64,000 bases of DNA, from positions 1-64,000 of the forward strand of contig CACLHW010000005.1 of the NCBI GenBank assembly GCA_902606835.1, in the 5' to 3' direction. A program made the position numbers and the translations under genes. Below are positions 1 through 7,923 of this stretch, piece by piece. The notes under the pieces are model-generated. The model was given only the letters and a program-made list of their open reading frames with translations. It was not told the origin of the DNA and did not search any database. Every line of letters starts with the position of its first letter. Positions within the stretch are counted from its first letter, which is position 1. The stretch is from an uncultured Pelagibacteraceae bacterium. Its GTDB lineage: Bacteria; Pseudomonadota; Alphaproteobacteria; Pelagibacterales; Pelagibacteraceae.

Positions 1-319
1 AGTAGGCGGAGATGCCGGAGCTTTTACAGGATTCATGATGCAAAGAGGAAGAATAATTGTATTAGGAGATGCAGGTATTAATTTAGGAGACTCTATGTAT
101 GACGGAACAATTTTTATTGGTGGAAAAATTAAATCATTTGGCAGTGATGCTATAAAATCAAAAATAACTTCTGATGATATATCTTGGTTAAAAAGAAAGT
201 TAAAGGTTGCAGAAATAGGTTCTGATTTTGATTTCAGTAAAATGACTAAAGTAGTGGCAGGTAAAAAACTTTGGAATTATGATGCTTTAGAACCTTCTGA
301 AAAAAAAGGAGCAATTTAA
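1..319 (+). CDS. glxC: GlxC-like glutamate-synthase GXGXG-domain subunit (5' truncated by window edge)
   Basis: The open frame runs unbroken from the window edge (frame beginning at base 2), so only the last ~105 residues are visible and the true start lies upstream. The visible part carries the glycine-rich right-handed beta-helix pattern of the C-terminal GXGXG domain of glutamate synthase (GGDAGAFTG, VLGDAGINLGDSM, GTIFIGG). Stand-alone versions are subunit B of N-methylglutamate synthase (MgsB/GlxC), which structures the complex rather than carrying the flavin. It lies one base upstream of the FMN-domain partner at 321, as in known glxBCD/mgsABC operons. Identification as this family is firm. 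The substrate (methylamine adduct rather than ammonia) is inferred from the GMAS-like gene at 4095. The amidotransferase subunit would lie outside the window. Confidence 0.8.
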   Translation, partial: VGGDAGAFTGFMMQRGRIIVLGDAGINLGDSMYDGTIFIGGKIKSFGSDAIKSKITSDDISWLKRKLKVAEIGSDFDFSKMTKVVAGKKLWNYDALEPSEKKGAI

Positions 320-320
320 A

Positions 321-1694
321 ATGGCTAAAAAGAAAAAAACTAATGGTAGTCTTAAAGTTATAAAAGGTAGAAATAAAAGTTTATTAGGTCAAAATTCAAT
401 TTTCACACCTGAGGTAATTGACGACATACATATAAAAGCACAACTAGGTCGTTACAGAATGCGCGGTATGGCGCTAATGAGAAAAATACCAACATTTGAT
501 GATTTAGTTTTTCTACCAGGGACTCTTACGAGATTTGTTATAGAAGGTTATAGAGAAAAATGTGAAACAAAAACAATTATTGGTCCTCGTTGCAAAAATC
601 CAATTGAATTAGATATCCCTGTTTACATAACAGGAATGAGTTTTGGTGCTCTTTCTTATGAAGCTAAAACAGCATTAGCAAGAGGAGCTACTATGGCTGG
701 AAGTGCCACATGCTCAGGTGAAGGCGGTATGATCCCAGATGAAAGAAGATATTCAGAAAAATGGTTTTATCAATGTATACAATCACGATATGGATTTAAT
801 CCTCACCACGCACAATTAGCAGACGGCATAGAAGTTTTTATAGGTCAAGGTCAAAAAGTTGGAATGGGTGGTCATTTAATGGGACAAAAAGTTACTGACC
901 AAGTAGCTGAAATGCGTTCACTTCCATCAGGAATTGATCAACGTTCTCCAGCTAGACACCCTGACTGGTTAGGGCCAGATGATCTTGCTTTAAAAGTACA
1001 AGAGTTAAGAGAACTAACAAATAATCAAGTGCCTATACAATTAAAATTAGGAGCTGCTAAAGTGTATGACGATGTTCGAATGGCTGCAAAATGTGATCCT
1101 GATTCAATATATTTGGATGGTATGGAAGGATCTACAGGAGCTGGACCTCACATTGCTGCAGCAAATACTGGTATTCCAGGTATAGCAGCAATCCGTGAAG
1201 CACGTAGAGCTTTAGATGATGTCGGTCAAACAGGAAAAGTAACTTTAATTTATGCAGGAGGAGTTCGAGATGGAGCTGACTTGGCAAAAGCTTTGGCATT
1301 AGGTGCTGACGCAGTAGCTATTGGAACTGGCTCAATGATAGCTTTAAATTGTAATAAAGAAATCCCAGGAGTTGATTTTGAGAAAGAAATGGGAGTTAAA
1401 GCCGGACATTGCTACCACTGTCATACAGGTCGTTGTCCAGTTGGTGTAGCAACACAAAATCCTAAATTAAGAAAAAGATTAAACCCTGATGATGCAGCGT
1501 TAAGAGTTTACAATTATTTACATACAATGGCTTTGGAATTACAATTATTAGCTCGTGCTTGTGGTAAAACAAATGTTCATTCTTTGGAACCAGAAGATTT
1601 AGCTGCTTTAACTATGGAAGCTTCCGCGTTAGCAAAAGTTCCATTAACAGGAACAAATCATACTGTTGGAGTGGATGATTTCCATAAAATTTAA
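321..1694 (+). CDS. glxD: GlxD/MgsC-like glutamate synthase FMN-domain subunit
   Basis: 457 residues, covering the central FMN-binding alpha/beta barrel of glutamate synthase without its amidotransferase domain. Diagnostic features are the barrel segments ITGMSFGALS, SGEGGMIPDE, QLKLGAAK, EGSTGAGP and IYAGGVRDGADLAKALALGADAVAIGTG, followed by the cysteine cluster C364, C367, C372 (CYHCHTGRCPVGVATQ) expected to hold a 3Fe-4S centre. Stand-alone proteins of this size are subunit C of N-methylglutamate synthase, which moves the methylamino group of gamma-glutamylmethylamide or free methylamine onto 2-oxoglutarate. The ATG is one base after the glxC stop, so the two are translationally coupled. 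The alternative is a conventional ammonia-dependent GOGAT-like enzyme. The nearby GMAS-like gene and amt favour the methylated-amine role. Confidence 0.85.
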   Translation: MAKKKKTNGSLKVIKGRNKSLLGQNSIFTPEVIDDIHIKAQLGRYRMRGMALMRKIPTFDDLVFLPGTLTRFVIEGYREKCETKTIIGPRCKNPIELDIPVYITGMSFGALSYEAKTALARGATMAGSATCSGEGGMIPDERRYSEKWFYQCIQSRYGFNPHHAQLADGIEVFIGQGQKVGMGGHLMGQKVTDQVAEMRSLPSGIDQRSPARHPDWLGPDDLALKVQELRELTNNQVPIQLKLGAAKVYDDVRMAAKCDPDSIYLDGMEGSTGAGPHIAAANTGIPGIAAIREARRALDDVGQTGKVTLIYAGGVRDGADLAKALALGADAVAIGTGSMIALNCNKEIPGVDFEKEMGVKAGHCYHCHTGRCPVGVATQNPKLRKRLNPDDAALRVYNYLHTMALELQLLARACGKTNVHSLEPEDLAALTMEASALAKVPLTGTNHTVGVDDFHKI

Positions 1695-1699
1695 TTAAT

Positions 1700-2095
1700 A
1701 TGACTAAGAAAAAAAATAAAAAAATAAAAAAAATCTCTAAATCTAAAGAAAAAGAGAGCGCAAGAGAGAAAATGATTGGTCAGCATATTGGTTACCGATA
1801 TGATGTAAACTTGCTGCCTGATTACAAAAAAGTTACTCCTTTTCTTAAAAAATATATTGAGCATATGGGCTGGGATGATTTAAATTGGTTAGAAGATGTA
1901 CACATGGGATATGAAGAAGGTCGTCCAGCTGTTTTCTGCAGAAACGCAAATGGCTGGGTTACAATTCCAAAAAAAATTAAACTACCTGCAAGTCAACAAG
2001 ATAGAGATATGATTGCAAGAGAGTTATTAATTAAATTTCAAATGTCACCTAACCATCCTCTTGTAGATTTGAAAAAAGCTTATAAAAAATTCTAA
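1700..2095 (+). CDS. Small basic protein of unknown function in the glx-amt cluster
   Basis: 131 residues, not recognised. The first ~22 residues are almost entirely Lys, Ser and Glu (a disordered, highly basic tail), followed by a compact, Trp- and Tyr-rich soluble region (YRYDVNLLPDYKKV, HMGWDDLNWLEDVHMGYEEG, NANGWVTIP). There is no signal peptide or membrane segment. It starts 5 bases after glxD and ends ~120 bases before amt, so it probably belongs to the glx transcript. Its position between an N-methylglutamate-synthase-like operon and an ammonium transporter suggests an accessory role in nitrogen metabolism, but nothing in the sequence indicates a reaction. Confidence 0.6.
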   Translation: MTKKKNKKIKKISKSKEKESAREKMIGQHIGYRYDVNLLPDYKKVTPFLKKYIEHMGWDDLNWLEDVHMGYEEGRPAVFCRNANGWVTIPKKIKLPASQQDRDMIARELLIKFQMSPNHPLVDLKKAYKKF

Positions 2096-2157
2096 AATAA
2101 TACAATCTCAAGTTGTTTCAGTAAGTAAAAACGTTGGTAACTAAGGACTCTGTCTTG

Positions 2158-2185
2158 TTGTAGTGTTTGCCGCACCTAATAGAAT
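2158..2185 (+). promoter_or_regulatory. Possible promoter of amt
   Basis: The 121-base gap before amt contains TTGTAG and TAGAAT separated by 16 bases, a partial match to a sigma-70 promoter. It would give a leader of roughly 25 bases ending in the strong ribosome site GGGAGGA (2204-2210). The match is weak. I see no recognisable NtrC or sigma-54 site. Confidence 0.25.
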
Positions 2186-2216
2186 ATTTAGCAGTTTTAT
2201 TAAGGGAGGAAAAAAT

Positions 2217-3608
2217 ATGACTGATGGATTAGGCGCTCTAATGACCATCTTTACAGAATTTTACTACTGGATCACAGTAGTACTCATGTTTTTAATACAC
2301 GTGGGATTCTGTATGTATGAAGTTGGAGCTTCACGTTACAAACACCATCAACACACTCTAATGAAAAACACAATGCTGATACCACTGGTAACAGTAACTT
2401 GGTTTTTCTTTGGTTGGTGGATTTATTGGGCATTTCCAACAGGACCGGGACTAGCACCTTCAATTATGAACGAAAGTGCTGCATTAATTACAGACGAAAG
2501 TTTGTTTAGTGCAAAATGGTACGTAGCTACAAGCAATCTAATGGCGGTTAATTTAGGTGACCACATTAGTGGAGTATTCTGGGCAGCGTTCCTTTTATTT
2601 TCTTGGACTGCCGCATCAATCGTTTCCGGAGCAATCATTGAAAGAATTACAACTTTTGCATTTGGTATTTTAGCCATAGCAATTGGTTCTGTATTTTGGA
2701 CAATCGATGCTGCTTGGGGATGGCACTTTGATGGTTGGATGCTTAAATTACTAGGTTATCACGACGCGTACGCATCGGGAGTAATTCATGCCATAGCTGG
2801 TGGATTTGCACTAGGAGTTCTGGCTGTATTAGGACCACGTATAGGAAAATTTTCATCTAGTGGAGAACCAAGAAATATTGGGCCAAGAAATCCTTGGCTA
2901 GTTTGTATAGGTTTATTTTGTATTTATACAGGTTTCTGGGGATTCTACGCAGCATGTAATATACCTATATTCGATCTTGGACCAGAATATGGTTTAGGAG
3001 ATGGAGTAACTTTCTATACCGCAACAAGTATTTATGTAACACCAACTACGCTTAGTGGTATTACATTTAACTTCTTGATGTCGTTATCAGGAGGATTGTT
3101 GGCTGGATACTGGGTTTCTAAAGGAGATCCGTTCTGGACTTACTCTGGTGGACTAGCAGGAATTATCACTGCATCTGCAGGAAATGATTTATATCATCCT
3201 CTGCAAGCAATGATGATTGCAGCTTTCGGTACATGGTGTGCTTATAAATTACATTATTATGTTGAACGTAGATTCAAAATTGATGATGCGGTAGGAGCTG
3301 TAGCTGTACACGGTTACGCTGGTGTTGTCGGTCTTCTTATTTGTGGTTTCGTTCTATGGGGATATCCTTCATCTGGATACAGTGTAGGATCTATGTGGGT
3401 TGGTACTGATTATGCACCAATCAATCCTCTTGGGATGGCTATCGGAGCTATAATAATGTTCGGTGTTCTTGGTTTCTTGCCAGGTTGGATCTTAGCTAAA
3501 ATACTTCATGGAGCAGGTAAATTACGTATACCTCGTGAAGTTGAGTTAGCAGGTCTAGACTACAATATAATGGAACAGGCTAGAAAAGACGAAAGAGCAG
3601 TCGGTTAA
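2217..3608 (+). CDS. amt: Ammonium/methylammonium transporter, Amt family
   Basis: 463 residues from the ATG at 2217, chosen over an upstream GTG at 2163 because GGGAGGA sits 7 bases before it. The protein is almost entirely hydrophobic with about eleven predicted membrane helices. It has Amt features: the paired-histidine regions (HFDGWM, then VAVHGYAGVVGLL), SGVIHAIAGGFALGVLAVLGPR, and LSGGLLAGYWVSKGDPFWTYSGGLAGIIT. It conducts ammonium, and often methylammonium, across the inner membrane. The gene follows glxCD and precedes a GMAS-like glutamine synthetase, so import and assimilation of ammonium or methylamine are encoded together. A long N-terminal half with an extended first helix pair (EFYYWITVVLMFLIHVG) is typical of the divergent marine Amt subgroup. 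Family assignment is secure; methylamine preference is inference. Confidence 0.93.
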   Translation: MTDGLGALMTIFTEFYYWITVVLMFLIHVGFCMYEVGASRYKHHQHTLMKNTMLIPLVTVTWFFFGWWIYWAFPTGPGLAPSIMNESAALITDESLFSAKWYVATSNLMAVNLGDHISGVFWAAFLLFSWTAASIVSGAIIERITTFAFGILAIAIGSVFWTIDAAWGWHFDGWMLKLLGYHDAYASGVIHAIAGGFALGVLAVLGPRIGKFSSSGEPRNIGPRNPWLVCIGLFCIYTGFWGFYAACNIPIFDLGPEYGLGDGVTFYTATSIYVTPTTLSGITFNFLMSLSGGLLAGYWVSKGDPFWTYSGGLAGIITASAGNDLYHPLQAMMIAAFGTWCAYKLHYYVERRFKIDDAVGAVAVHGYAGVVGLLICGFVLWGYPSSGYSVGSMWVGTDYAPINPLGMAIGAIIMFGVLGFLPGWILAKILHGAGKLRIPREVELAGLDYNIMEQARKDERAVG

Positions 3609-3632
3609 ACAATATATAGGGAGGAATAAATT

Positions 3633-3875
3633 ATGGCACAAGTAACAGATTGGATAAAACATCTGACAACAGATGTTGATGCAGCAACTGAAGGAGTACA
3701 AGTAGCTGACATTTATCCTGCGGTTGGCATGGAATGGATGTGGTTAACTGTTGCGATAGTTTTTTGGCTTTGGTTCCATGTTTCTACTGGAGCTGGAGAA
3801 GCTGAAGAGCAGCAAAAGTTAGCTAGAAAAAGACCAGGAGCTAACGACTATAAAAAGAATATTGCCGAGTGGTAA
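3633..3875 (+). CDS. Small single-pass membrane protein downstream of amt
   Basis: 80 residues preceded by a strong GGGAGG ribosome site (about 3619-3625). It has an amphipathic N-terminal stretch, one Trp-rich membrane helix (MEWMWLTVAIVFWLWFHV) and a charged C-terminal tail (EAEEQQKLARKRPGANDYKK). It lies 24 bases after amt and directly before the terminator at 3896, so it should be co-transcribed with amt. No family is recognised. Position and topology suggest a small accessory subunit or regulator of the transporter, but this is inference only. Confidence 0.7.
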   Translation: MAQVTDWIKHLTTDVDAATEGVQVADIYPAVGMEWMWLTVAIVFWLWFHVSTGAGEAEEQQKLARKRPGANDYKKNIAEW

Positions 3876-3895
3876 TATAAATTACTAAAAAATTT

Positions 3896-3926
3896 GGGCG
3901 CTAATTTGCTTAGCGCCCTTTTTTTT
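3896..3926 (+). terminator. Rho-independent terminator after amt operon
   Basis: Perfect 9-bp stem GGGCGCTAA / TTAGCGCCC with a 5-base loop (TTTGC), followed by eight T residues. It ends the amt transcript just after the 80-residue membrane protein. This is one of the few GC-rich stretches in the region. Confidence 0.92.
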
Positions 3927-3944
3927 ACTAGATTTCTAAAAGCT

Positions 3945-4082
3945 ATGGAAGAAAACGATAAAAATAAAACTCCACCAAAAATGGCTAGGCTAGCCTGGCC
4001 AAAAGCTAAATATGGACTTTATCTAGCTATATTTATTATCGTTATAACTTTATTAGTACTTTACAAAGATTTAATATTATAA
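3945..4082 (+). CDS. 45-residue single-pass membrane protein
   Basis: The ATG at 3945 is preferred over a GTG at 3894, because the latter start would lie in front of and read through the terminator stem. The product has a charged N-terminus (EENDKNKTPPK) and one C-terminal membrane helix (YLAIFIIVITLLVLY) ending at the stop. It ends 12 bases before the GMAS-like gene and is probably co-transcribed with it. No convincing ribosome site is visible, so expression is uncertain. Function unknown. Confidence 0.5.
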   Translation: MEENDKNKTPPKMARLAWPKAKYGLYLAIFIIVITLLVLYKDLIL

Positions 4083-4094
4083 ATAATAAATTTT

Positions 4095-5420
4095 ATGGCA
4101 AAAGATTTATCAAAAATAGCTAAACAAAAAAAAATAAAATATTTTTTAATTAGTTTTGTTGATCTTTTTGGAGTTTTAAGATCAAAATTAGTTCCAGCAG
4201 AAGCAATTAAAGAAATGCAAAAAAATGGTGCAGGCTTTGCTGGATTTGCAACTTGGTTGGACATGACTCCTGCAGATGCAGATATGTTTGCTATACCAGA
4301 TCCTGAAAGTTTAATTCAACTACCATGGAAAAAAGAGGTTGGTTGGTTAGCTTCTGATTTATGGATGAATGGAAAGCCAGTTGAAGCTTCACCAAGAGTA
4401 ATGTTAAAAAACCAAATTAAAAAACTATCTAGAAGTAACATGATTTTAAAATCGGGTGTTGAATGTGAATATTTTTTAATTAACCCTGAAGGCACAGCAA
4501 TAGCTGATAAAAGAGACACACAGTCCAAACCTTGTTATGACCAATCTGCATTAATGAGACAATACGATTTGATAAAGGAAATTTGCAATTCGATGCTCAG
4601 TTTGGGTTGGGGTCCATATCAAAATGATCATGAAGATGCTAATGGACAATTTGAAATGAATTGGAATTACGCTGACAGTCTAACAACTGCAGATCGTCAT
4701 GTTTTTTTTAAATTCATGGTTAAAACAATTGCAGAAAAACATGGTTTAAGAGCAACTTTTATGCCCAAACCATTTGAAAATCTAACAGGAAATGGTTGCC
4801 ATGCACATATATCTTTATGGTCAGGAAATAAAAATTTATTTTTAGACAAGGGAGATAAACTTGGACTTACAAGATTAGCGTACAATTTCTTGGGAGGAGT
4901 TTTACATTCTGCTGAAGGATTAAGTGCTTTTTTCAATCCTTCAGTAAATAGCTATAGAAGAATTGATGCTCCAGCTACTCTTTCTGGTGCAAGTTGGTCA
5001 CCAAATAAAATATCATATACAGGAAATAACAGAACTCACATGGTCAGAATACCTGATCCTGGTCGTTTTGAACTGCGACTGATGGATGGATCAACTAACC
5101 CATACCTTCTGCAAGCGGGGATTATTGCTACAGGAATTGATGGAATGGAAAAAAAACGTGATCCTGGGCAGCCATTATTTATAAATATGTATAAGGATGG
5201 AGACAATTATCCAAATTTAAAAAAACTACCTTTGGACTTAGAGGAAGCATTAGAACACTTAAGTAATAACGAAGTATTGTTATCAGCCTTTGGTGAAAAA
5301 AATATTACTAGTTATCTAAAATTAAAGCAACAAGAACTAAAAGATTTTAACTCTAAAGAAACTTTTTCAAAAAAAGAACCAGTAAGTGAGTGGGAAAAAG
5401 TAAATACTTTAGATTGTTAA
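4095..5420 (+). CDS. glnT: Glutamine-synthetase family ligase, probable gamma-glutamylmethylamide synthetase (GlnT/GMAS type)
   Basis: 441 residues of the glutamine synthetase fold: N-terminal beta-grasp domain (~1-100), then the catalytic domain with metal and substrate motifs (GVECEYFLI, ENDHEDA-like QNDHEDANGQFE, GNGCHAHISLW, NSYRRI, NRTHMVRIP, FELRLMDGSTNPYLLQAGI). It is shorter than GlnA and lacks the classic adenylylation loop, matching the GlnT/GMAS branch that joins methylamine to glutamate using ATP. Together with glxCD it would convert methylamine to gamma-glutamylmethylamide and N-methylglutamate. It reads in the same direction as amt, after an intervening terminator, so it may have its own promoter. 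The alternative is an ordinary ammonia-using GS III-like enzyme. Family certain; substrate inferred. Confidence 0.87.
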   Translation: MAKDLSKIAKQKKIKYFLISFVDLFGVLRSKLVPAEAIKEMQKNGAGFAGFATWLDMTPADADMFAIPDPESLIQLPWKKEVGWLASDLWMNGKPVEASPRVMLKNQIKKLSRSNMILKSGVECEYFLINPEGTAIADKRDTQSKPCYDQSALMRQYDLIKEICNSMLSLGWGPYQNDHEDANGQFEMNWNYADSLTTADRHVFFKFMVKTIAEKHGLRATFMPKPFENLTGNGCHAHISLWSGNKNLFLDKGDKLGLTRLAYNFLGGVLHSAEGLSAFFNPSVNSYRRIDAPATLSGASWSPNKISYTGNNRTHMVRIPDPGRFELRLMDGSTNPYLLQAGIIATGIDGMEKKRDPGQPLFINMYKDGDNYPNLKKLPLDLEEALEHLSNNEVLLSAFGEKNITSYLKLKQQELKDFNSKETFSKKEPVSEWEKVNTLDC

Positions 5421-5422
5421 AA

Positions 5423-6310
5423 TTAAGAAATAAAAGATTTAAGTGGTAAGGTTCTTTTTCCTATTACATTTGTTTTAATTTTAAACAAGCTTCCCGATAG
5501 AGGGTATTTTTTAATTTCAGTTTTATTTAAATCTTTGCATGCTGTTGAAATAAAAAGTTCATTATTTCTATTTCCTCCAAATGTGCAATTGGTGACATTT
5601 TTTACTGGGCAGCTAATCTGATGAATTTTTTTGCCTTTTAAATCAAATACAGATATTTTTGATCCATTATAGTGACAAACCCATAAATTGTTTTTTATGT
5701 CTGTAGTCATGCCATCGGGAAAACCTTCTTTTTTATTAAATTTTATAAATATATTCTTTTTTATTATTTTGAACCTATTATTAATTTTTATTTTATAAAT
5801 TATTCTTCTTTTACTGTCTGTGTGATAGAAATTTTTTTCATCCAAAAAAGCAGGTCCATTAGTTATAAAATATTTATCATCTACTTTATGAAGATTTAAA
5901 TTAGTATCTAAACAATATAAGGATCCAGATCTTTTCTTTTCTTTATTATGCATGGTACCAAACCATAAGTTTCCGCTAGGATCGATTTTTCCATCATTTA
6001 ATCTATTAAAAGGTTTGTTTTTTTCAATGGGAATTGAGTAAAATATTTTTTTAGTCTTTATATCTATTATTCTTAACTCAGATTTTAATCCAATTATAAA
6101 AATATTTTTTTTTATATGACAAATAAAACCTATTTCTTTATCAAATTTTATAATTTTTTTTTTATTTTTTTTAAGATTTAAAATATAAATATTTCCTTTT
6201 TTTATATCTACAAAAAAAATAGATTTTTGACTTTGCAACCACATTGTTCCCTCGCCTAACAATGTATTAAGCTTCCATATACATCTTGGTTTTGTTGTTT
6301 TTATTTTCAA
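5423..6310 (-). CDS. SMP-30/gluconolactonase-family sugar lactonase
   Basis: 295 residues with the six-bladed beta-propeller pattern of the SMP-30/regucalcin/lactonase family. The divalent-metal ligands are recognisable: E in LGEGTMW near the N-terminus, N in RLNDGKIDPSGNLWFGTM, N in ITNGPAFLD and D in FPDGMTTD. Family members hydrolyse aldonolactones to sugar acids in the cytoplasm. It is the last gene of a tightly packed minus-strand operon with an FAH-family hydrolase (2-base gap), an SDR and an aldehyde dehydrogenase, an order typical of non-phosphorylative pentose or deoxyhexose breakdown. It converges on glnT with a 2-base gap. Unusually Lys- and Ile-rich even for this genome. Exact sugar unknown. 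Confidence 0.85.
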   Translation of the reverse strand: MKIKTTKPRCIWKLNTLLGEGTMWLQSQKSIFFVDIKKGNIYILNLKKNKKKIIKFDKEIGFICHIKKNIFIIGLKSELRIIDIKTKKIFYSIPIEKNKPFNRLNDGKIDPSGNLWFGTMHNKEKKRSGSLYCLDTNLNLHKVDDKYFITNGPAFLDEKNFYHTDSKRRIIYKIKINNRFKIIKKNIFIKFNKKEGFPDGMTTDIKNNLWVCHYNGSKISVFDLKGKKIHQISCPVKNVTNCTFGGNRNNELFISTACKDLNKTEIKKYPLSGSLFKIKTNVIGKRTLPLKSFIS

Positions 6311-6312
6311 TT

Positions 6313-7155
6313 TTATCTTGATATTACTTTTGAGTTTTGTTCGCCTAGGTTATCAACGGTTAATTTCATTTGATCTCCAGGTTTAAGAAAAATAGGTGGT
6401 TTTTTCCCCATTCCTACTCCTGGTGGCGTCCCAGTTGTAACAATATCTCCGGGTTGAAGTGACATAAATTTGCTTAAATAAGAAAGTATATAATTTATAT
6501 TAAAAATCATTTTACTTGTATTGCCTGTTTGCATCCTTATTTTATTAATATCTAAACTTAAGTTAAGATTATTAATATCAGAAATTTCATCTTTAGTTAC
6601 TAGATACGGCCCTATTGGACCAAAAGTATCTGCTGATTTACCTTTTACCCATTGGCCCATTTTTTCGATTTGCCATTCCCTTTCACTAATATCATTGACC
6701 ATACAATATCCAAAAATATATTGTGGAGCTTCATCTTCAGAAATAAATTTAGCTTCTTTACCAATTACAAAGGCCACTTCTACTTCCCAATCCAATTTTT
6801 TAGAATTTTTTTCCATTACAACATCATCGTTGGGACCATTAATTGAACTCGTTGCTTTCATAAAGACTATTGGTTCTGAAGGAGGTTTTGCTCCTGTTTC
6901 TGCAGCGTGATCTGAATAATTTAAACCTATTCCTATAAATTTTCCTGGAGAAGATATGCATGAGCCTATTCTGTTTATTTTTGATATTTCTGGTAATTTT
7001 TCTTTGTCTATATTTTTCAAAATAGAAATAGTTTTAAAATTTAAATACTTGGGACTTAAATCAGGTATATAGGAACTAATATCTCTAACTTTACCATTCT
7101 TTTCTAATAAAGCTGGTTTTTCTTTTCCTTTCTCTCCTACTCTTAATAATTTCAT
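6313..7155 (-). CDS. Fumarylacetoacetate hydrolase-family protein (2,4-diketo-3-deoxy-sugar-acid hydrolase or related)
   Basis: 280 residues: a short N-terminal domain (~1-65) and the FAH catalytic domain with GIGLNYSDHAAE, EPIVFMKATSSINGP, KLDWEVEVAFVIGKEA (metal-binding Glu pair), GYCMVNDISEREWQ, GKSADTFGPIGPYLV and TTGTPPGVGMG. Relatives cleave or hydrolyse 2,4-diketo-3-deoxy acids, 2-keto-pentenoates or ureidoglycolate. Beside a lactonase and a DHRS6/KDF-dehydrogenase-like SDR, the best-fitting role is the 2,4-diketo-3-deoxy-L-fuconate hydrolase step (to pyruvate and lactate). Family assignment is certain. The reaction is inferred from context, and the sequence alone cannot exclude ureidoglycolate lyase. 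Confidence 0.85.
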   Translation of the reverse strand: MKLLRVGEKGKEKPALLEKNGKVRDISSYIPDLSPKYLNFKTISILKNIDKEKLPEISKINRIGSCISSPGKFIGIGLNYSDHAAETGAKPPSEPIVFMKATSSINGPNDDVVMEKNSKKLDWEVEVAFVIGKEAKFISEDEAPQYIFGYCMVNDISEREWQIEKMGQWVKGKSADTFGPIGPYLVTKDEISDINNLNLSLDINKIRMQTGNTSKMIFNINYILSYLSKFMSLQPGDIVTTGTPPGVGMGKKPPIFLKPGDQMKLTVDNLGEQNSKVISR

Positions 7156-7179
7156 TTTATAATTTCATTATAAATTAAT

Positions 7180-7923
7180 TTAAATTGACATTCCTCCATC
7201 AATTGCATGTACAATGCCGGTAACAAAATTAGACTCATCGCTAGCAAGGTAAACTGCTAAACTAGCAATTTCTTCTGGACTACCTAGCCTACCCATTGGT
7301 TGTCTATCTATAAAATCTTTTTTAGCCTTAACTGGGTCTTTTGCTGTTTTAACCCTATCTTCCCATGAAGGTGTATGAACTGTTCCAGGAGCGATTGCAT
7401 TACACCTGATATTATTTTTTATAAAATCTGAAGCAATAGATTTTGTAAATCCAATTATAGCAGCCTTGGTGGTCCCATAAATAAATCTGTTTGGCAGGCC
7501 TCTTAAACTTGATACTATAGATGAAACATTAATTATATTTCCCTTATTTTGTTTAATCATTTTTGGCAAAATAAATTTTGTCATAAAATACATTGATTTT
7601 ATATTTACATTAAAAGAAAAATCCCAATCTTTTTCATCGCAATCAAGAATTGTTCCATGATGAACAAATCCAACCGCATTAAACAAAACATCAACTTTAT
7701 CCAATGAAGTTGAAAACTCTTCAACTGCTAATTTATTTGTTGAATCTAATTTCTTAACATTAATATTTGGATATTCTTTATTTAATGACTGCAAAGTTTT
7801 CTCGTTAATATCACTAGCATAAACTATGGCTCCTTCTTTGCAAAAAGCTATGGCTGTTGCCCTTCCTATTCCTTGTCCTGCAGCAGTAACAACTATAATT
7901 TTATTTTCTAATCTTTTAGCCAT
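7180..7923 (-). CDS. Short-chain dehydrogenase/reductase, possibly 2-keto-3-deoxy-sugar-acid dehydrogenase
   Basis: 247 residues starting at the ATG at 7923 (MAKRLENKIIVVTAA), which overlaps the upstream aldehyde dehydrogenase by 8 bases; a second ATG three codons earlier is possible. It is a classical SDR: TAAGQGIGRA cofactor loop, NAVG at strand 4, catalytic S-Y-K (NVSSIVSS, YGTTKAA), and APGTVHTPSW. The D in strand 2 (YASDINE) indicates NAD(H) preference. Its pattern resembles the DHRS6/2-keto-3-deoxy-L-fuconate dehydrogenase branch, and it sits between the FAH hydrolase and an aldehyde dehydrogenase. This supports a sugar-acid pathway in which it oxidises the 4-hydroxyl. SDR substrates cannot be fixed by reading. 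Confidence 0.85.
   Translation of the reverse strand: MAKRLENKIIVVTAAGQGIGRATAIAFCKEGAIVYASDINEKTLQSLNKEYPNINVKKLDSTNKLAVEEFSTSLDKVDVLFNAVGFVHHGTILDCDEKDWDFSFNVNIKSMYFMTKFILPKMIKQNKGNIINVSSIVSSLRGLPNRFIYGTTKAAIIGFTKSIASDFIKNNIRCNAIAPGTVHTPSWEDRVKTAKDPVKAKKDFIDRQPMGRLGSPEEIASLAVYLASDESNFVTGIVHAIDGGMSI

Noticed and set aside
2163-2216. GTG start for amt
   Set aside because: No ribosome site before it, whereas GGGAGGA lies just before the ATG at 2217.
3894-3944. Longer N-terminus for the 45-residue membrane protein, starting at a GTG at 3894
   Set aside because: The added codons consist of the terminator stem and its T-run; an ATG at 3945 gives a normal small membrane protein.
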